In this document: piece after piece, positions 36,363 through 45,639 of the stretch
How the letters are laid out: the number at the start of each line of letters is the position of its first letter
Numbering within the stretch: position 1 is the first letter of the stretch
Assembly: GCF_000744885.1 (NCBI RefSeq)
Contig: NZ_JQMV01000003.1
Span: 1,116,001-1,180,000 of the forward strand
Length of the DNA: 64,000 nucleotides
Origin: Thermus amyloliquefaciens
GTDB taxonomy: Bacteria > Deinococcota > Deinococci > Deinococcales > Thermaceae
Reading direction: 5' to 3'
Translations under genes and position numbers: made by a program
The notes under the pieces: generated by a model
Told to the model about the DNA's origin: nothing
Database searches by the model: none
Seen by the model: the letters and a program-made list of their open reading frames with translations, nothing else

Positions 36363-37127
36363 ATGGAAGGTGAGCTCTTCCTTCTTAAGGACGCCAAAGG
36401 CCGCGCCTTCCTGATCCGCCTCAAGGAAGGGGGGGTCTTCCACCACCACCGGGGCACCGTGCCCCACGAGGCCATCCTGCAGGCCGGCCCCGGGGGAAGG
36501 GTCTACACCCACCTGGGGGAGGCCCTCTCCGTCCACCGGCCCACCCTGGAGGAGTACCTCCTTCACATGCGGCGAAGCGCCACCCCCACCTACCCCAAGG
36601 ACGCCAGCGCCATGGTGACCCTTCTGGACCTGGCCCCGGGGATGCGGGTCCTCGAGGCGGGCACGGGCTCCGGGGGGCTCACCCTCTTCCTGGCCCGGGC
36701 GGTGGGGCCCATGGGGCTCGTGGAAAGCTACGAGAAGCGCCCCCAGCACCTGGCCCAGGCGGAGGCCAACGTGCGGGCCTTCTGGCAGGTGGAGAACGTG
36801 CGCTTCCACCTGGGGAGCCTGGAGGAGGCCCCCCTGGAAAGGGAGAGCTTCCACGGGGTAGCCCTGGACCTCATGGAACCCTGGAAGGTGCTGGCCAAGG
36901 CCACGGAAGCCCTTTTGCCGGACCGCTTCCTGGTGGCCTACCTTCCCAACATCACCCAGGTTTTAGAGCTGGTGCAAAGGGCCGAGGGCCTGCCCCTCAG
37001 GCTGGAACGGGTCCTGGAGGTGGCCTGGAGGGAGTGGGAGGTACGGCTTCCCGTGGCCCATCCCCGCTTCCAGCAGGTGGGGCACACCGCCTTTCTGGTA
37101 GCCTTCAGAAAATGGAAGGTCTCCTGA
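36363..37127 (+). CDS. trmI: tRNA (adenine-58-N1)-methyltransferase
   Basis: 254 residues, matching the well-studied Thermus TrmI (255 aa), which makes m1A58 in the T-loop and is needed at high temperature. The N-terminal small beta domain is followed by a Rossmann methyltransferase with VLEAGTGSGGLTLFLARAVG (SAM loop), then VESYEKRPQHLAQAEAN and VALDLMEPW. ATG 36363 lies seven bases after TAAAGT, which includes the previous stop. Its end overlaps rqcH by 16 bases. Confidence 0.95.
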   Translation: MEGELFLLKDAKGRAFLIRLKEGGVFHHHRGTVPHEAILQAGPGGRVYTHLGEALSVHRPTLEEYLLHMRRSATPTYPKDASAMVTLLDLAPGMRVLEAGTGSGGLTLFLARAVGPMGLVESYEKRPQHLAQAEANVRAFWQVENVRFHLGSLEEAPLERESFHGVALDLMEPWKVLAKATEALLPDRFLVAYLPNITQVLELVQRAEGLPLRLERVLEVAWREWEVRLPVAHPRFQQVGHTAFLVAFRKWKVS

Positions 37128-38662
37128 TACATGCCTTCTTGCGGGAGCTCAAGGGGGAGCTCCCCGCCGCCAACCTGGGGCTGGCCTTCCCCGAGGAGGG
37201 AAGCCTGGCCCTGCTCCTGAAGGGAAAGACGGGCCGCATCGCCAACCTGGTGCTCCGCTACCGCCCCCCCTCCCCCAGCCTGGCCCTGGAGGAGGGGACC
37301 CTCTTGGGGGAGGCCAAAACCCCTTTCCAACGCCAGCTCCAGGCCCGGCTCAAAGGCCCCTTGCTGGCGGCGGAGCAACTCAAGCTGGACCGGGTGGTGT
37401 TTTTCCACTTCGGCGGGGAGAAGGGGTTTGTGGACACCCCGCCCTCCACCCTGGTCCTCGAGGCCACGGGACGCAACGCCAACCTCCTCCTCCTGAACGA
37501 AAAGGGCCTCATCCTGGGGGTGGATCGGCCCATCGGCCGGGAGGTGAACCGCTACCGGGAGCTGAGGCCAGGCCTTCCCTACGTGCCCCCACCCCCTTAC
37601 GAGAAGCTGGACCCCCGCACCCTTAGCCCAGAAGACCTCCGCATCCTCCTGGGGAAACCCCTGAAGGAGGTGGTGCGCCATGTGGACGGGATAGGCCTGG
37701 AACTCATGCGGGAGTTGGCGAAAAGGGCCGGCCTGACCCCGGAAACCCCCCTGGGGGAGGAGGCCCTAAAGAGGCTTTACGAAGCGGTTCGGGACCTGGT
37801 GGCCAACCCCTCCGTGGGCACGACCCTCTCCCAGGAACTTCGGGCCAAGTGGCTGGAGGAGGAAAAAGAAGCCCTAAGAAAACCCCTCCTGGAGGCCCTT
37901 AGACGGGAGGAGAAGACCCTCCGCGCCAGGCTTATGGACCAGGAACGGGCCATAGAAAGGCTAGGGGAAGCGGAAGGCCTGCGCAGGCAGGCCGACCTCC
38001 TCCTGGCCCGGCTTAAGGAGGTACCCAGGGGAGCGGAAAAGGCAGTGCTGGAGGATTTTGAGGGAAGGCCGGTGGAAATCCCCTTGGACCCCGCCCTCTC
38101 GCCCCAGGAGAACGCCCAGAGGTTATACGAAAGGGCGCGCCGCCTCGAGGGGCTGGCAGAACGGGCACTCACCCTGATCCCCAAACTCCAGGACCAGCTC
38201 CAAGCCCTGGAGGAGGAGATCCAGAGAGTGGAGAGGGCTGAGCTTGGGGAGCTCCTCACCCTCTCCCGGCGCCCCGAGGGGGAAAAGGGGCCCAGGCTGG
38301 GCCTCCGCTACACCTCCCCTTCCGGGTTCCTGGTCCTGGTGGGCAGAAACGCCAAGGAAAACGACCTCCTCACCCGCACCGCCCATTCCGAGGACCTCTG
38401 GTTCCACGCCCAAGGGGTGCCGGGAAGCCACGTGATCCTAAAGGCGGAGGGAAAGAGCCCGCCCCTGGAGGACCTCCTCTTTGCCGCCAGGCTTGCCGCC
38501 TACCACTCCAAGGCCCGGGGGGAAAGCCAGGTCCCCGTGGACTACACCCGCAAGAAACACGTCTGGCGACCGCGCAAGGCCGCCCCAGGCCAGGTGCTCT
38601 ACACCCACGCCAAGACCCTCTTCGTGGAGGGGTCGCTTCCCCAGGAGGCCGGGGAGGGATAG
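37112..38662 (+). CDS. rqcH: NFACT-family ribosome quality control factor RqcH
   Basis: 516 residues in the NFACT order: N domain (about 1-170) with the tRNA-binding D93-R94 pair in LKLDRVVF, helix-hairpin-helix region, a long coiled coil (about 260-400), and the C-terminal NFACT-R domain with [35 protein letters not shown] and [13 protein letters not shown]. RqcH adds alanine tails to nascent chains on obstructed 50S subunits for degradation. Older annotations call it fibronectin-binding protein. ClpXP, which degrades such products in Bacillus, is also encoded in this window. Confidence 0.92.
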   Translation: MEGLLIHAFLRELKGELPAANLGLAFPEEGSLALLLKGKTGRIANLVLRYRPPSPSLALEEGTLLGEAKTPFQRQLQARLKGPLLAAEQLKLDRVVFFHFGGEKGFVDTPPSTLVLEATGRNANLLLLNEKGLILGVDRPIGREVNRYRELRPGLPYVPPPPYEKLDPRTLSPEDLRILLGKPLKEVVRHVDGIGLELMRELAKRAGLTPETPLGEEALKRLYEAVRDLVANPSVGTTLSQELRAKWLEEEKEALRKPLLEALRREEKTLRARLMDQERAIERLGEAEGLRRQADLLLARLKEVPRGAEKAVLEDFEGRPVEIPLDPALSPQENAQRLYERARRLEGLAERALTLIPKLQDQLQALEEEIQRVERAELGELLTLSRRPEGEKGPRLGLRYTSPSGFLVLVGRNAKENDLLTRTAHSEDLWFHAQGVPGSHVILKAEGKSPPLEDLLFAARLAAYHSKARGESQVPVDYTRKKHVWRPRKAAPGQVLYTHAKTLFVEGSLPQEAGEG

Positions 38663-38673
38663 ACTTGGCTTTT

Positions 38674-39036
38674 GTGAGAAGGGTGATGTTTCACGCCAAG
38701 ATCCACAGGGCCAGGGTAACCCAGGCCGACCTGCACTACGTGGGTTCGGTGACCGTGGACCAGGACCTCCTGGATGCCGCCGGCATCCTGCCCTACGAGC
38801 AAGTGGACATCTACGACATCACCAACGGCGCCCGGCTCACCACCTACGCCCTTCCCGGGGAGAGGGGCTCGGGGGTGGTGGGGATCAACGGGGCCGCGGC
38901 CCACCTGGTGCACCCGGGGGACCTGGTGATCCTGGTGGCCTACGGGGTCTTTGAGGAAGAGGAGGCCAGGAACCTCCGGCCCACCGTGGTCCTGGTGGAC
39001 GAACAGAACCGGATCCTCGAGGTGCGGCGAGGATGA
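38674..39036 (+). CDS. panD: Aspartate 1-decarboxylase (pyruvoyl enzyme)
   Basis: 120 residues from GTG 38674. With this start the self-processing site is G24-S25 in HYVGSVTV, exactly the canonical numbering, which supports GTG over a TTG at 38665. TAGACT, eight bases before the GTG, would suit a leaderless transcript, while GGGGAGGG is better placed for the TTG. The proenzyme cleaves itself to make the pyruvoyl group and then gives beta-alanine for pantothenate. Blocks: [29 protein letters not shown] and [14 protein letters not shown]. Confidence 0.95.
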   Translation: MRRVMFHAKIHRARVTQADLHYVGSVTVDQDLLDAAGILPYEQVDIYDITNGARLTTYALPGERGSGVVGINGAAAHLVHPGDLVILVAYGVFEEEEARNLRPTVVLVDEQNRILEVRRG

Positions 39037-39884
39037 GGCGGCTTCGGCTTTACCTGGACCTGATCCGCTTTGAACACACCCTCTTCGCCCTCCCCTTCGC
39101 CTACGGGGGGATGCTCCTGGCGGCGGGGGGTTGGCCCGGATGGGCCACCTTTTTCCTGGTCACCCTGGCCATGGTGGGGGCCCGGACCATGGCCATGGCC
39201 TTGAACCGCCTCATAGACTGGCGGATCGACGCCCTAAACCCCCGCACCCAGAACCGGCACCTGCCCCAAGGGCTGGTCAAGCCCTGGGAAACCCTTTTTT
39301 TGGCCCTGGTGGGCCTCCTCCTTTTGACCCTCGCTGGGCTATCCCTCAACCCCCTCACCGCCCGCCTCCTTCCGGTGGCGGTCTTCTTCCTCACCGTCTA
39401 CAGCTACACCAAGCGCTTCACCTGGCTTTGCCACTACGTGCTGGGCCTCACCATCGGGGCCGCCGCCGCCGGGGGCTGGATCGCCGTCACGGGGAGCTTC
39501 CATCCCACCGCCTACTGGCTTTGGGCAGCGGTGGGGCTTTGGATCGCCGGGTTTGACATCCTCTACGCCACCCAGGACTACGCCTTTGACCGCGCCTACG
39601 GGATCCAGAGCATCCCGGCCCGCTTCGGGATCCCCGCGGCCCTTAGGATAGCCCGGGCCACCCATTTCCTCGCCTGGCTGGCCTTCCTCCTGGCGGGGCT
39701 CAGCTACGGGGCGGGAAGCTTCTACTTCCTGGGCCTCCTCTTGGTGGGAGGGCTCCTCCTCTACGAGCACCAACTGGTGCGCCCCGAGGACCTAAGCCGG
39801 GTGGACCTGGCCTTCTTCCAGGCCAACGTGGGGGTGAGCCTGGGGATGTTCCTCTTCATCGTGCTGGACCTCCTTTGGGGTTAA
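39033..39884 (+). CDS. mqnP: UbiA-type polyprenyltransferase, probably MqnP of menaquinone synthesis
   Basis: A 283-residue membrane protein with about nine helices. The first Asp-rich site [17 protein letters not shown] and the second, [14 protein letters not shown], bind Mg2+-prenyl diphosphate. Thermus makes menaquinone by the futalosine route, in which the prenyltransferase MqnP is a UbiA relative, so MqnP is the likely identity; 4-hydroxybenzoate prenyltransferase is the generic alternative. ATG 39033 overlaps the panD stop (ATGA). Confidence 0.85.
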   Translation: MRRLRLYLDLIRFEHTLFALPFAYGGMLLAAGGWPGWATFFLVTLAMVGARTMAMALNRLIDWRIDALNPRTQNRHLPQGLVKPWETLFLALVGLLLLTLAGLSLNPLTARLLPVAVFFLTVYSYTKRFTWLCHYVLGLTIGAAAAGGWIAVTGSFHPTAYWLWAAVGLWIAGFDILYATQDYAFDRAYGIQSIPARFGIPAALRIARATHFLAWLAFLLAGLSYGAGSFYFLGLLLVGGLLLYEHQLVRPEDLSRVDLAFFQANVGVSLGMFLFIVLDLLWG

Positions 39885-39947
39885 GGCCCGGGGCCAGTCT
39901 GGCGCAAGGGGATGCGCCGCCCCAGCCGGGAGGGGTAGGCTTAGGGT

Positions 39948-40538
39948 ATGGAGGGCATCCGCAAGGCGGCGGAAAGGGCGGTTTTGGAGTTTCTGGACCT
40001 CTTCCCAATGCACCGGGGAAGCCTCTTCGTCCTGGGAGGGTCCACCAGCGAGGTCCTGGGGGAAAAGGTGGGCTCGAGGCCGAGCCTCGAGGTGGCCGAG
40101 GCCATCCTGGAGGGGCTCCTTCCCCCCCTCCTGGAACGGGGGGTGTGGGTGGCGGTCCAGGGATGCGAGCACCTGAACCGGGCCCTGGCGGTGGAAAGGG
40201 AGGCCGCCCGGGCCTACGGCCTGGAGGAGGTCACCGTCTTCCCCCACCCCAAGGCGGGGGGAAGCCTGGCCACGGCCGCCTTCCTTCGCTTCAAAGAGCC
40301 CGTGATGGTGGAATCCCTAAAGGCCCAGGCCCATGGGGGGATGGATATCGGCGGGGTCCTCATCGGCATGCACCTCCGCCCCGTGGCCGTGCCCCTTAGG
40401 CTTTCCCTGCGCAAGCTCGGGGAAGCCGTGCTCCTTGCCGCCAAGACCCGCCCCAAGCTGGTGGGCGGGGCCAGGGCGGTCTACACCCGGGAGGAGATGC
40501 TCAGGAAGCTGGAAGAATATCGGCAAGGGCTTCCCTGA
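39948..40538 (+). CDS. YwlG-like protein (TIGR01440/UPF0340), unknown function
   Basis: 196 residues of the YwlG family: LFVLGGSTSEVLGEKVG, VAVQGCEHLNRALAVERE, PHPKAGGSLATAAF and the C-terminal RPKLVGGARAVYT are the conserved blocks. Structures of the family suggest a small-molecule-binding alpha/beta fold, but no activity is established. ATG 39948 follows TAGGCT by six bases (leaderless). The 3' end overlaps the convergent aminotransferase gene by 38 bases. Confidence 0.87.
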   Translation: MEGIRKAAERAVLEFLDLFPMHRGSLFVLGGSTSEVLGEKVGSRPSLEVAEAILEGLLPPLLERGVWVAVQGCEHLNRALAVEREAARAYGLEEVTVFPHPKAGGSLATAAFLRFKEPVMVESLKAQAHGGMDIGGVLIGMHLRPVAVPLRLSLRKLGEAVLLAAKTRPKLVGGARAVYTREEMLRKLEEYRQGLP

Positions 40539-41559
40539 AAAGGGCCGCCACCCCCAAGGCCTCATAGCGGTCGTAGTGGCCCATGAGGGAAAGGCGGAAG
40601 ATGCTCCCCCGCAAAGGCCCCTGCCCCCCGGCGATCACCGCCTGCCTCCTGGCGAAGGCCTCCTTCACCGCCCGGTAGGGAACCCCCTGGGGCAGGTAAA
40701 AGGCCGCCACCGCCGGGCTTGGCACCCTGGGCACCGGCCTCAACCCCAGCTCCGCCCCAACCCGGTAGAGAAGATCGTTCTGCCAGGCCTTGAGGGCCAG
40801 GTGTTCGGGAAGCTTGGGCAACACCTCCTCCAAAACCGCCGCCACCGCCCCCACCAGGTTGATGGCTGGGGTCCAGGCGCTCTCCCCTTCCCGCTGGGCC
40901 TTAAGCTCCCGGACGAGGTTCAGGTAGTAGCCCCGGGGCCTCAGGCGCTCCAAGGCCCTGGGGCCCAGGGCCACAACCCCCAGGCCGGGAGGGCACATGA
41001 GGCCCTTCTGGCTACCCGAAACGGCCGCGTCCACCCCCCAGGCCTCGAGGGCCACCTCCCGCACCAACAAGCTGGTCACCATGTCGGCGCCCACCAGACC
41101 CTCGGGGTTGGCCTCCCTAAAGGCCTTGGCCAGGGCGGGCAGGTCCACCAGGGCCCCGGTGGAGGTTTCCGAGTGGACCAAAAGAAGCCCCCGGTAGCCC
41201 GGCCTGGCCACCCCTTCCGGGCCGGGAACCTCCCCGTAAGGAAGGAGGAGGCGATCCACCTGAAGCCCGGCGCTTTCGGCGATCTCGGCGAAGCGCTCGG
41301 AAAACTTCCCGTAAACCGGGACCAAAACCCTTTCCCCAGGCGCAAAGAGGTTGAGGACCAAGGCCTCCATGGCCAGGGTGCCGCTTCCCGTGAGGAGGAG
41401 GACCTCCCCTTGCGTCTGGAAGGCCTGCTGGAGGAGGGTCCTGGCCCTGAGGAAGAGTTCCCGGGCCGGCTCCGTACGGTGGTGGAGCTGGGGACGGGAA
41501 AGGGCTTCCAGGGCCTTGGGGTGAAGCCGGACGGGTCCAGGGGTAAGGAGCCACTCCAT
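40501..41559 (-). CDS. Class V PLP aminotransferase (serine/alanine-glyoxylate type)
   Basis: 352 residues. LLTPGPVRLHPKALEAL and HHRTEPA at the N-terminus, GSGTLAMEAL in the middle, HSETSTG, and the PLP-binding Lys in SGSQKGLMCPPG place it among serine-pyruvate/alanine-glyoxylate aminotransferases and SgaA-like enzymes. The precise substrates cannot be told from sequence. ATG 41559 is six bases after TAAACT (leaderless), so it is transcribed separately from the upstream Hyf-like operon. Convergent overlap with the YwlG gene. Confidence 0.88.
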   Translation of the reverse strand: MEWLLTPGPVRLHPKALEALSRPQLHHRTEPARELFLRARTLLQQAFQTQGEVLLLTGSGTLAMEALVLNLFAPGERVLVPVYGKFSERFAEIAESAGLQVDRLLLPYGEVPGPEGVARPGYRGLLLVHSETSTGALVDLPALAKAFREANPEGLVGADMVTSLLVREVALEAWGVDAAVSGSQKGLMCPPGLGVVALGPRALERLRPRGYYLNLVRELKAQREGESAWTPAINLVGAVAAVLEEVLPKLPEHLALKAWQNDLLYRVGAELGLRPVPRVPSPAVAAFYLPQGVPYRAVKEAFARRQAVIAGGQGPLRGSIFRLSLMGHYDRYEALGVAALFREALADILPAS

Positions 41560-41568
41560 GGGAAAAGT

Positions 41569-42354
41569 TTAGCGGACCACTCCCCCCACCAGGCGCTGGA
41601 CCACCCGCCCTGCAAGGAGCAAAAGCCCATGGAGAATAGCCCCCGGCCTCGGGGGGTCCCCGGGCACGTAGACATCCACGGGCAGCACCTTATCCACGCC
41701 CCCCAGCACCTCCCGGCTCTCCGCAAAAACCCCGCCGGCTATGGCCTCGTTACCTACGGCCACCACCCCTTTGGGCTCCGGCATGGCCTGGTAGGTGCGT
41801 TCCAGGGCCTTGGCCATGTTCCGGCTCACGGGACCGGTGACCAGAAGGACATCGCCATGGCGCGGTGAGGCCACCACCTGGAAGCCAAAGCGGCCCATAT
41901 CGTTAAAGGGATTTCCCAAAAGGGCGATCTCGGAATCGGTTAGGCCCGTGTCCCCGGCGCTCACCTCGCGGAAGGCCAAGGTGGGGAGGGCCAGCTCGGG
42001 ACGGGGTGGGGGCGGGGGACCGGGGTCCAGGAAGACCCCCCGTTCCAGGTCCACCCGCTGGATTAGGTCCTCCCTTCGGGTCACGGCCACCTCCAGGGTC
42101 TTCATCTCCCCCACGGCCTCCGGGTACCCAAGGGCGCACCTCCCACACCCCACGCAGCGGGCCAGGTCCAGACCAAAAACCCCTTCTTCTTCAAAGAAGG
42201 CCCCGCTGGGGCAGACCTTCACCAGGCCCTCCCGGGCTTCCTGGGAAAGCCCCTGGGGTTTCAAAAGAGGATACCCAAAGGCATGCGGGGGCACCTGGAG
42301 GATCTCCTCAAGGGCCCGGGCCAAAACCCCCATCCTGAACGTGCGCAAAATCAT
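41569..42354 (-). CDS. Ehr-complex small subunit: ferredoxin domain fused to NuoB/HyfI-like domain without N2 cysteines
   Basis: 261 residues. The N-terminal part has just four Cys (C48 in VCPSGAF; C67, C70 and C73 in CVGCGRC), enough for one [4Fe-4S] cluster. The second half follows the NuoB/HyfI fold (MGRFGFQVVASPRHGDVLLVTGPV, YVPGDPPRPGAILHGL), but the cluster-N2 cysteines are all gone: the CxxC region reads TGLTDSEI, the third position GNEA and the fourth GDPP. It therefore cannot bind the proximal cluster. Last gene of the Hyf-like operon, nine bases after the large-subunit gene. Confidence 0.85.
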   Translation of the reverse strand: MILRTFRMGVLARALEEILQVPPHAFGYPLLKPQGLSQEAREGLVKVCPSGAFFEEEGVFGLDLARCVGCGRCALGYPEAVGEMKTLEVAVTRREDLIQRVDLERGVFLDPGPPPPPRPELALPTLAFREVSAGDTGLTDSEIALLGNPFNDMGRFGFQVVASPRHGDVLLVTGPVSRNMAKALERTYQAMPEPKGVVAVGNEAIAGGVFAESREVLGGVDKVLPVDVYVPGDPPRPGAILHGLLLLAGRVVQRLVGGVVR

Positions 42355-42362
42355 CCTACCCC

Positions 42363-43673
42363 CTAAAGATCGTTCCCCGCATAGGAGAGGTCAAAGGACT
42401 TGTTGCAAAGAGGGAAGTCGGGCAGGCCTTCCCCCCGCACCGCCAGCTCCAGGGCCCGCCAGTTCTTGAAACTGGGGTCCACCCCCTCCGCCTGGACCAC
42501 CCTGCCCCCCTCCAGCCGGACGAACCAAAACACCTCCCCCCGGCCCGCCTCCACCCGGGCCATACCCTCCCCGTCCCCGGCTTCCACCTCCACCGCCAGA
42601 GGCCCTTCGGGGCGTTGCCGCAGAAAGCGCTGGGCAAGCTCCAAGGCCTGCAGGGCCTCCTCCGCGTACACCTGGGCCCGGGAAAGGACATCCCCCCCCT
42701 GGCGCACCACGGGGACAAAGGCCGGGTAGAGGGCATCGTCCTGCCGCAGGTCCCGTACCACCCCACTCGCCCGGGCCGTGGGCCCCACGAAGCCCAAGGC
42801 CAGCGCCTCCACCCGCCGCACCACCCCCACGTAGCGCATGCGGTCCAGGACCTGGGGGTGCTTAAGAAGCCGGGGCAACAGCCAAGCCAGCTCCCTTTTG
42901 TACCGGGAGAGGGCCTCGAGGTCCGGCCCACCCTCCCGCCACACCCCCCCCACCCGGATGAAGTTGCGGCCGTAGCGGTGGCCGGTCAGGCGGTCTATCT
43001 CCCCTTGGAGCAGGGCCCGCACCCGACCCACCTGGGTGGCCCCATAGGCATAGCCGATATCGGTGAAAAGGCCCGCCAGGCGGCCCAGGTGACCGAAAGC
43101 CCGCTCCAGCTCCAAGGCCGCCCGACGCAGGTACCGCGCGCGGGGAGGCACCTCAACCCCTAGCGCCCCCTCCCAAGCCTCCGCAAAGGCCAGGGCGTGG
43201 GCCACAGGCTCGCTCCCCGCCCGCTCGGCCAGGAGCAGGGCCGCCTCCGGACCCTTTCCCGGCATGATCCCGAGGAGGCCCCGGTGCTGGTAGCCCAGGC
43301 GGATCTCCAGGTTAAGGATCCGCTCCCCAAGGACGCTAAAGCGAAAGTGGCCGGGCTCAATGATCCCTGCATGCACCGGCCCCACCGGCACCTCGTGCAG
43401 ATGGGGAAACTCCCGGAAGGCATAGGCAAGGTCGTGCCGCCTTAAAGGCTTTAGCCCGGAATGCCCCACCAACTGCCAACCCCTTTCCCAAAGGGCCCGT
43501 TCAAACCAATCCAGGGCGGGAAACTCCGAGGCCAGGCTGGGCAAACGCCTCCCCTGGCCCAGGGGAAAGGCCTCGAGGCCCCGCTGGCGCTCCACCAGCA
43601 AAAGCGCCCCCTCGCCGTAGGGGAAATAGGCCACGGGCCTGCCCTCCTGCAGGGCCTCCTTCACAGCCTCCAC
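42363..43673 (-). CDS. Ehr-complex large subunit (HyfG/NuoCD-like) lacking NiFe ligands
   Basis: 436 residues, with an N-terminal NuoC-like part (about 1-100) and a NuoD/hydrogenase large-subunit part. The block GPVHAGIIEPGHFRFSVLGE and the helix GYQHRGLLGIMPGK are typical. The first CxxC of NiFe hydrogenases is replaced (AERAGSEPVAHALA). The C-terminal DPCxxC is also lost: the tail has only C423, followed by NKSFDLSYAGNDL. No NiFe site is possible. This is the mark of Ehr (hydrogenase-related) complexes. The GTG start at 43673 overlaps the hyfF-like gene by 13 bases. Confidence 0.85.
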   Translation of the reverse strand: MEAVKEALQEGRPVAYFPYGEGALLLVERQRGLEAFPLGQGRRLPSLASEFPALDWFERALWERGWQLVGHSGLKPLRRHDLAYAFREFPHLHEVPVGPVHAGIIEPGHFRFSVLGERILNLEIRLGYQHRGLLGIMPGKGPEAALLLAERAGSEPVAHALAFAEAWEGALGVEVPPRARYLRRAALELERAFGHLGRLAGLFTDIGYAYGATQVGRVRALLQGEIDRLTGHRYGRNFIRVGGVWREGGPDLEALSRYKRELAWLLPRLLKHPQVLDRMRYVGVVRRVEALALGFVGPTARASGVVRDLRQDDALYPAFVPVVRQGGDVLSRAQVYAEEALQALELAQRFLRQRPEGPLAVEVEAGDGEGMARVEAGRGEVFWFVRLEGGRVVQAEGVDPSFKNWRALELAVRGEGLPDFPLCNKSFDLSYAGNDL

Positions 43674-45007
43674 AGCACCACCTCCAGCGCCTTAAACACC
43701 CCCACCGGGGGAAAGACCCCAAGAAGAAGCAGCAGAAAAAGCAAAAGCCAAAGCAGCCAAAGGTCCCATCCCCTTCCCCCTATGGGCTTGCCCTGGCCAA
43801 ACCCCATCTGGGCCATGGGATAAAGGAGGCCCGCAAAGGCCAGCCCGAGCCCCACCAGATAGCTAACCCCCAGCCAGGGCCATTGCATGGCCACCTCCAC
43901 CGCCTTGAACTCGGCGAAAAACAGGGGAAAGGGCGGAAGCCCCCCCAGGGCCGCCAGGGAGAGGACGAAGGGCACCCCTAAGGCAGGGGTATGCAGGACC
44001 AAGCCCCCTACCCGCCCCACCTCCTTGGCATGGCTTAGGGCCAGAATCCCACTGGCTCCCAAAAACGCCAAGGTCTTGCTCAAAGAGTGGGCCAGGGTGT
44101 GAAAAAGGGCAAGCCAGGGAAGGCCCAGGCCCAGGGCAAACACAGCAAGGCCCATGTGCTCCATGCTGGAATAGGCCAGAAGCCTCTTGTACTCCTTTTG
44201 GCCAAATAGGAAAAGGGCGGCAAACACCAGGCTCAATAACCCGAAGGCCAAAAGGAGGCCAGAGGCAAAGGGGAAAAGCCCCGCCGCCTGCATGAGGGCG
44301 GTGTAGCGCAACAGGGCGTAAAAGGCCACGTTGAGCAGGGTTCCCGAAAGAAGCGCAGAGGCCGGCCCCGGGGCCTCGGCATGGGCATCCGGGAGCCAGG
44401 CCTGCATGGGGAAAAGCCCCACCTTGGTACCGAAGCCCACCAGGAGGAGGGCGAAGGCCACCTTAAGCCCCTCGGGATTGGCCGTCGCCACCAGGGACCG
44501 GACTTCCCCCCAGTCCAAGGTGGCCCCACCCACCAGGGCGTACACCAGGATGACCCCGATGAGCCCCATGGCGATGCCCACACTGCCCAGCATGAGGTAT
44601 TTCCAGGTGGCCTCGAGGGCCCTTGCCCCGCCCTTGTGGTAGACCAGAAGGGCCGAGGCCAGGGTGCTGCCCTCCACAAACACCCAAAGCATCCCCAGGT
44701 TGTGGGCCAGGTAAGCCCCGTGGGCCGAGGCCAGGAAAAGGGCACCCGCCCAATAGAACCGCCAGGCCTCCTCCCGGGGAAAGTAGCCCCGGGCAAACAG
44801 GGCCACCAACCCGTAGATCAGGTCCGTCAGGAGGAGGTAAAAGAGCCCTACCCCATCCAATCGGAAAGGGCCCGCCGCCCTGCCCAGGAGGAAAGGGGCA
44901 AGGAGCAAGCTCAGAACGGGAACCAAAACGGAAAGCCGCACCAGCAGGGGGGTTTCCCTGCGGGCCAAGAAGACCAACAAGGGCAAGAAAACCAGAAGGT
45001 ACAGCAC
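43661..45007 (-). CDS. HyfF-like antiporter-type membrane subunit
   Basis: 448 residues, about 14 membrane helices, NuoL/M/N-Mrp family. The proton-path residues are kept: Glu in WVFVEGSTLASALLV and Lys in GFGTKVGLFPMQAWLPDAHAEA; the discontinuous helix HTLAHSLSKTLAFL is also present. It should translocate H+ or Na+ as part of the hydrogenase-4-like membrane arm. It lies two bases after the hyfE-like gene. Confidence 0.9.
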   Translation of the reverse strand: MLYLLVFLPLLVFLARRETPLLVRLSVLVPVLSLLLAPFLLGRAAGPFRLDGVGLFYLLLTDLIYGLVALFARGYFPREEAWRFYWAGALFLASAHGAYLAHNLGMLWVFVEGSTLASALLVYHKGGARALEATWKYLMLGSVGIAMGLIGVILVYALVGGATLDWGEVRSLVATANPEGLKVAFALLLVGFGTKVGLFPMQAWLPDAHAEAPGPASALLSGTLLNVAFYALLRYTALMQAAGLFPFASGLLLAFGLLSLVFAALFLFGQKEYKRLLAYSSMEHMGLAVFALGLGLPWLALFHTLAHSLSKTLAFLGASGILALSHAKEVGRVGGLVLHTPALGVPFVLSLAALGGLPPFPLFFAEFKAVEVAMQWPWLGVSYLVGLGLAFAGLLYPMAQMGFGQGKPIGGRGWDLWLLWLLLFLLLLLGVFPPVGVFKALEVVLWRL

Positions 45008-45009
45008 CC

Positions 45010-45639
45010 CTACCCCCTTAAGGAACGCATCCTCGCCGTGTCCACGTGCCCCATCTCACCCTTGATGCGGAAGATAAGGATCCCCGCCAAGAACACGGCG
45101 GCAAAAGCATCCAAGGCCACCCCCAACTCCACGAAAAGGGGAAGGCCGTGGCTCTCCGAAAGGGCCATGAGGAAAACCCCATTCTCTAGCGCCAGAAAAC
45201 CCAAAACCTGGCTGATCGCCTTTTTTCGGCTCACCATGGAAAGAATCCCCAAAAGGACCAGGGCCAAGGCCACGGGCACCCCCTGGGGCAAGGGAGCCTC
45301 GGGGAGGACAAAGGCCTCGCCCACCCGGAAGGCCAAGGCGGTGAGAAGCCCCGCCAAAAGGAGGGAGAGGGAAACGGACAAGTACCCCTCCACCTCGTGG
45401 CTCACCTCGAGGCGGTCTACAAGCCAGAACAGGTACCAGGGTATCAGGACCCCCTTCACGGCGAAGAGGGCTAGGCCCGCCAAGATGAAGTGCGCCTCAC
45501 CTCCCGCAAGCTCAAAGGAAACCAAGGCCAAGAGGATGTTCTGCAGGGCGTAGAGCCGGATGATGGCGTCCAGGCTACGGCGGCTCACCATCAGGAAGCC
45601 TGTGGCCAGAACGGCTAAGACCAAGGTTAGAAGCGCCAT
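45010..45639 (-). CDS. HyfE-like membrane subunit
   Basis: 209 residues with about six membrane helices. It begins MALLTLVLAVLATGFLMVSR and has GILSMVSRKKAISQVLGFLALENGVFL, the conserved NuoK-like block with Glu in a membrane helix, as in HyfE. It overlaps the preceding hyfC-like gene by 13 bases. Part of the ion-translocating arm. Confidence 0.9.
   Translation of the reverse strand: MALLTLVLAVLATGFLMVSRRSLDAIIRLYALQNILLALVSFELAGGEAHFILAGLALFAVKGVLIPWYLFWLVDRLEVSHEVEGYLSVSLSLLLAGLLTALAFRVGEAFVLPEAPLPQGVPVALALVLLGILSMVSRKKAISQVLGFLALENGVFLMALSESHGLPLFVELGVALDAFAAVFLAGILIFRIKGEMGHVDTARMRSLRG

Noticed and set aside
40333-41868. Very long open frames opposite the aminotransferase and other genes
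   Set aside because: Open antisense frames are expected in DNA with this GC content; their products are Pro/Gly/Arg/His-rich with no family features.
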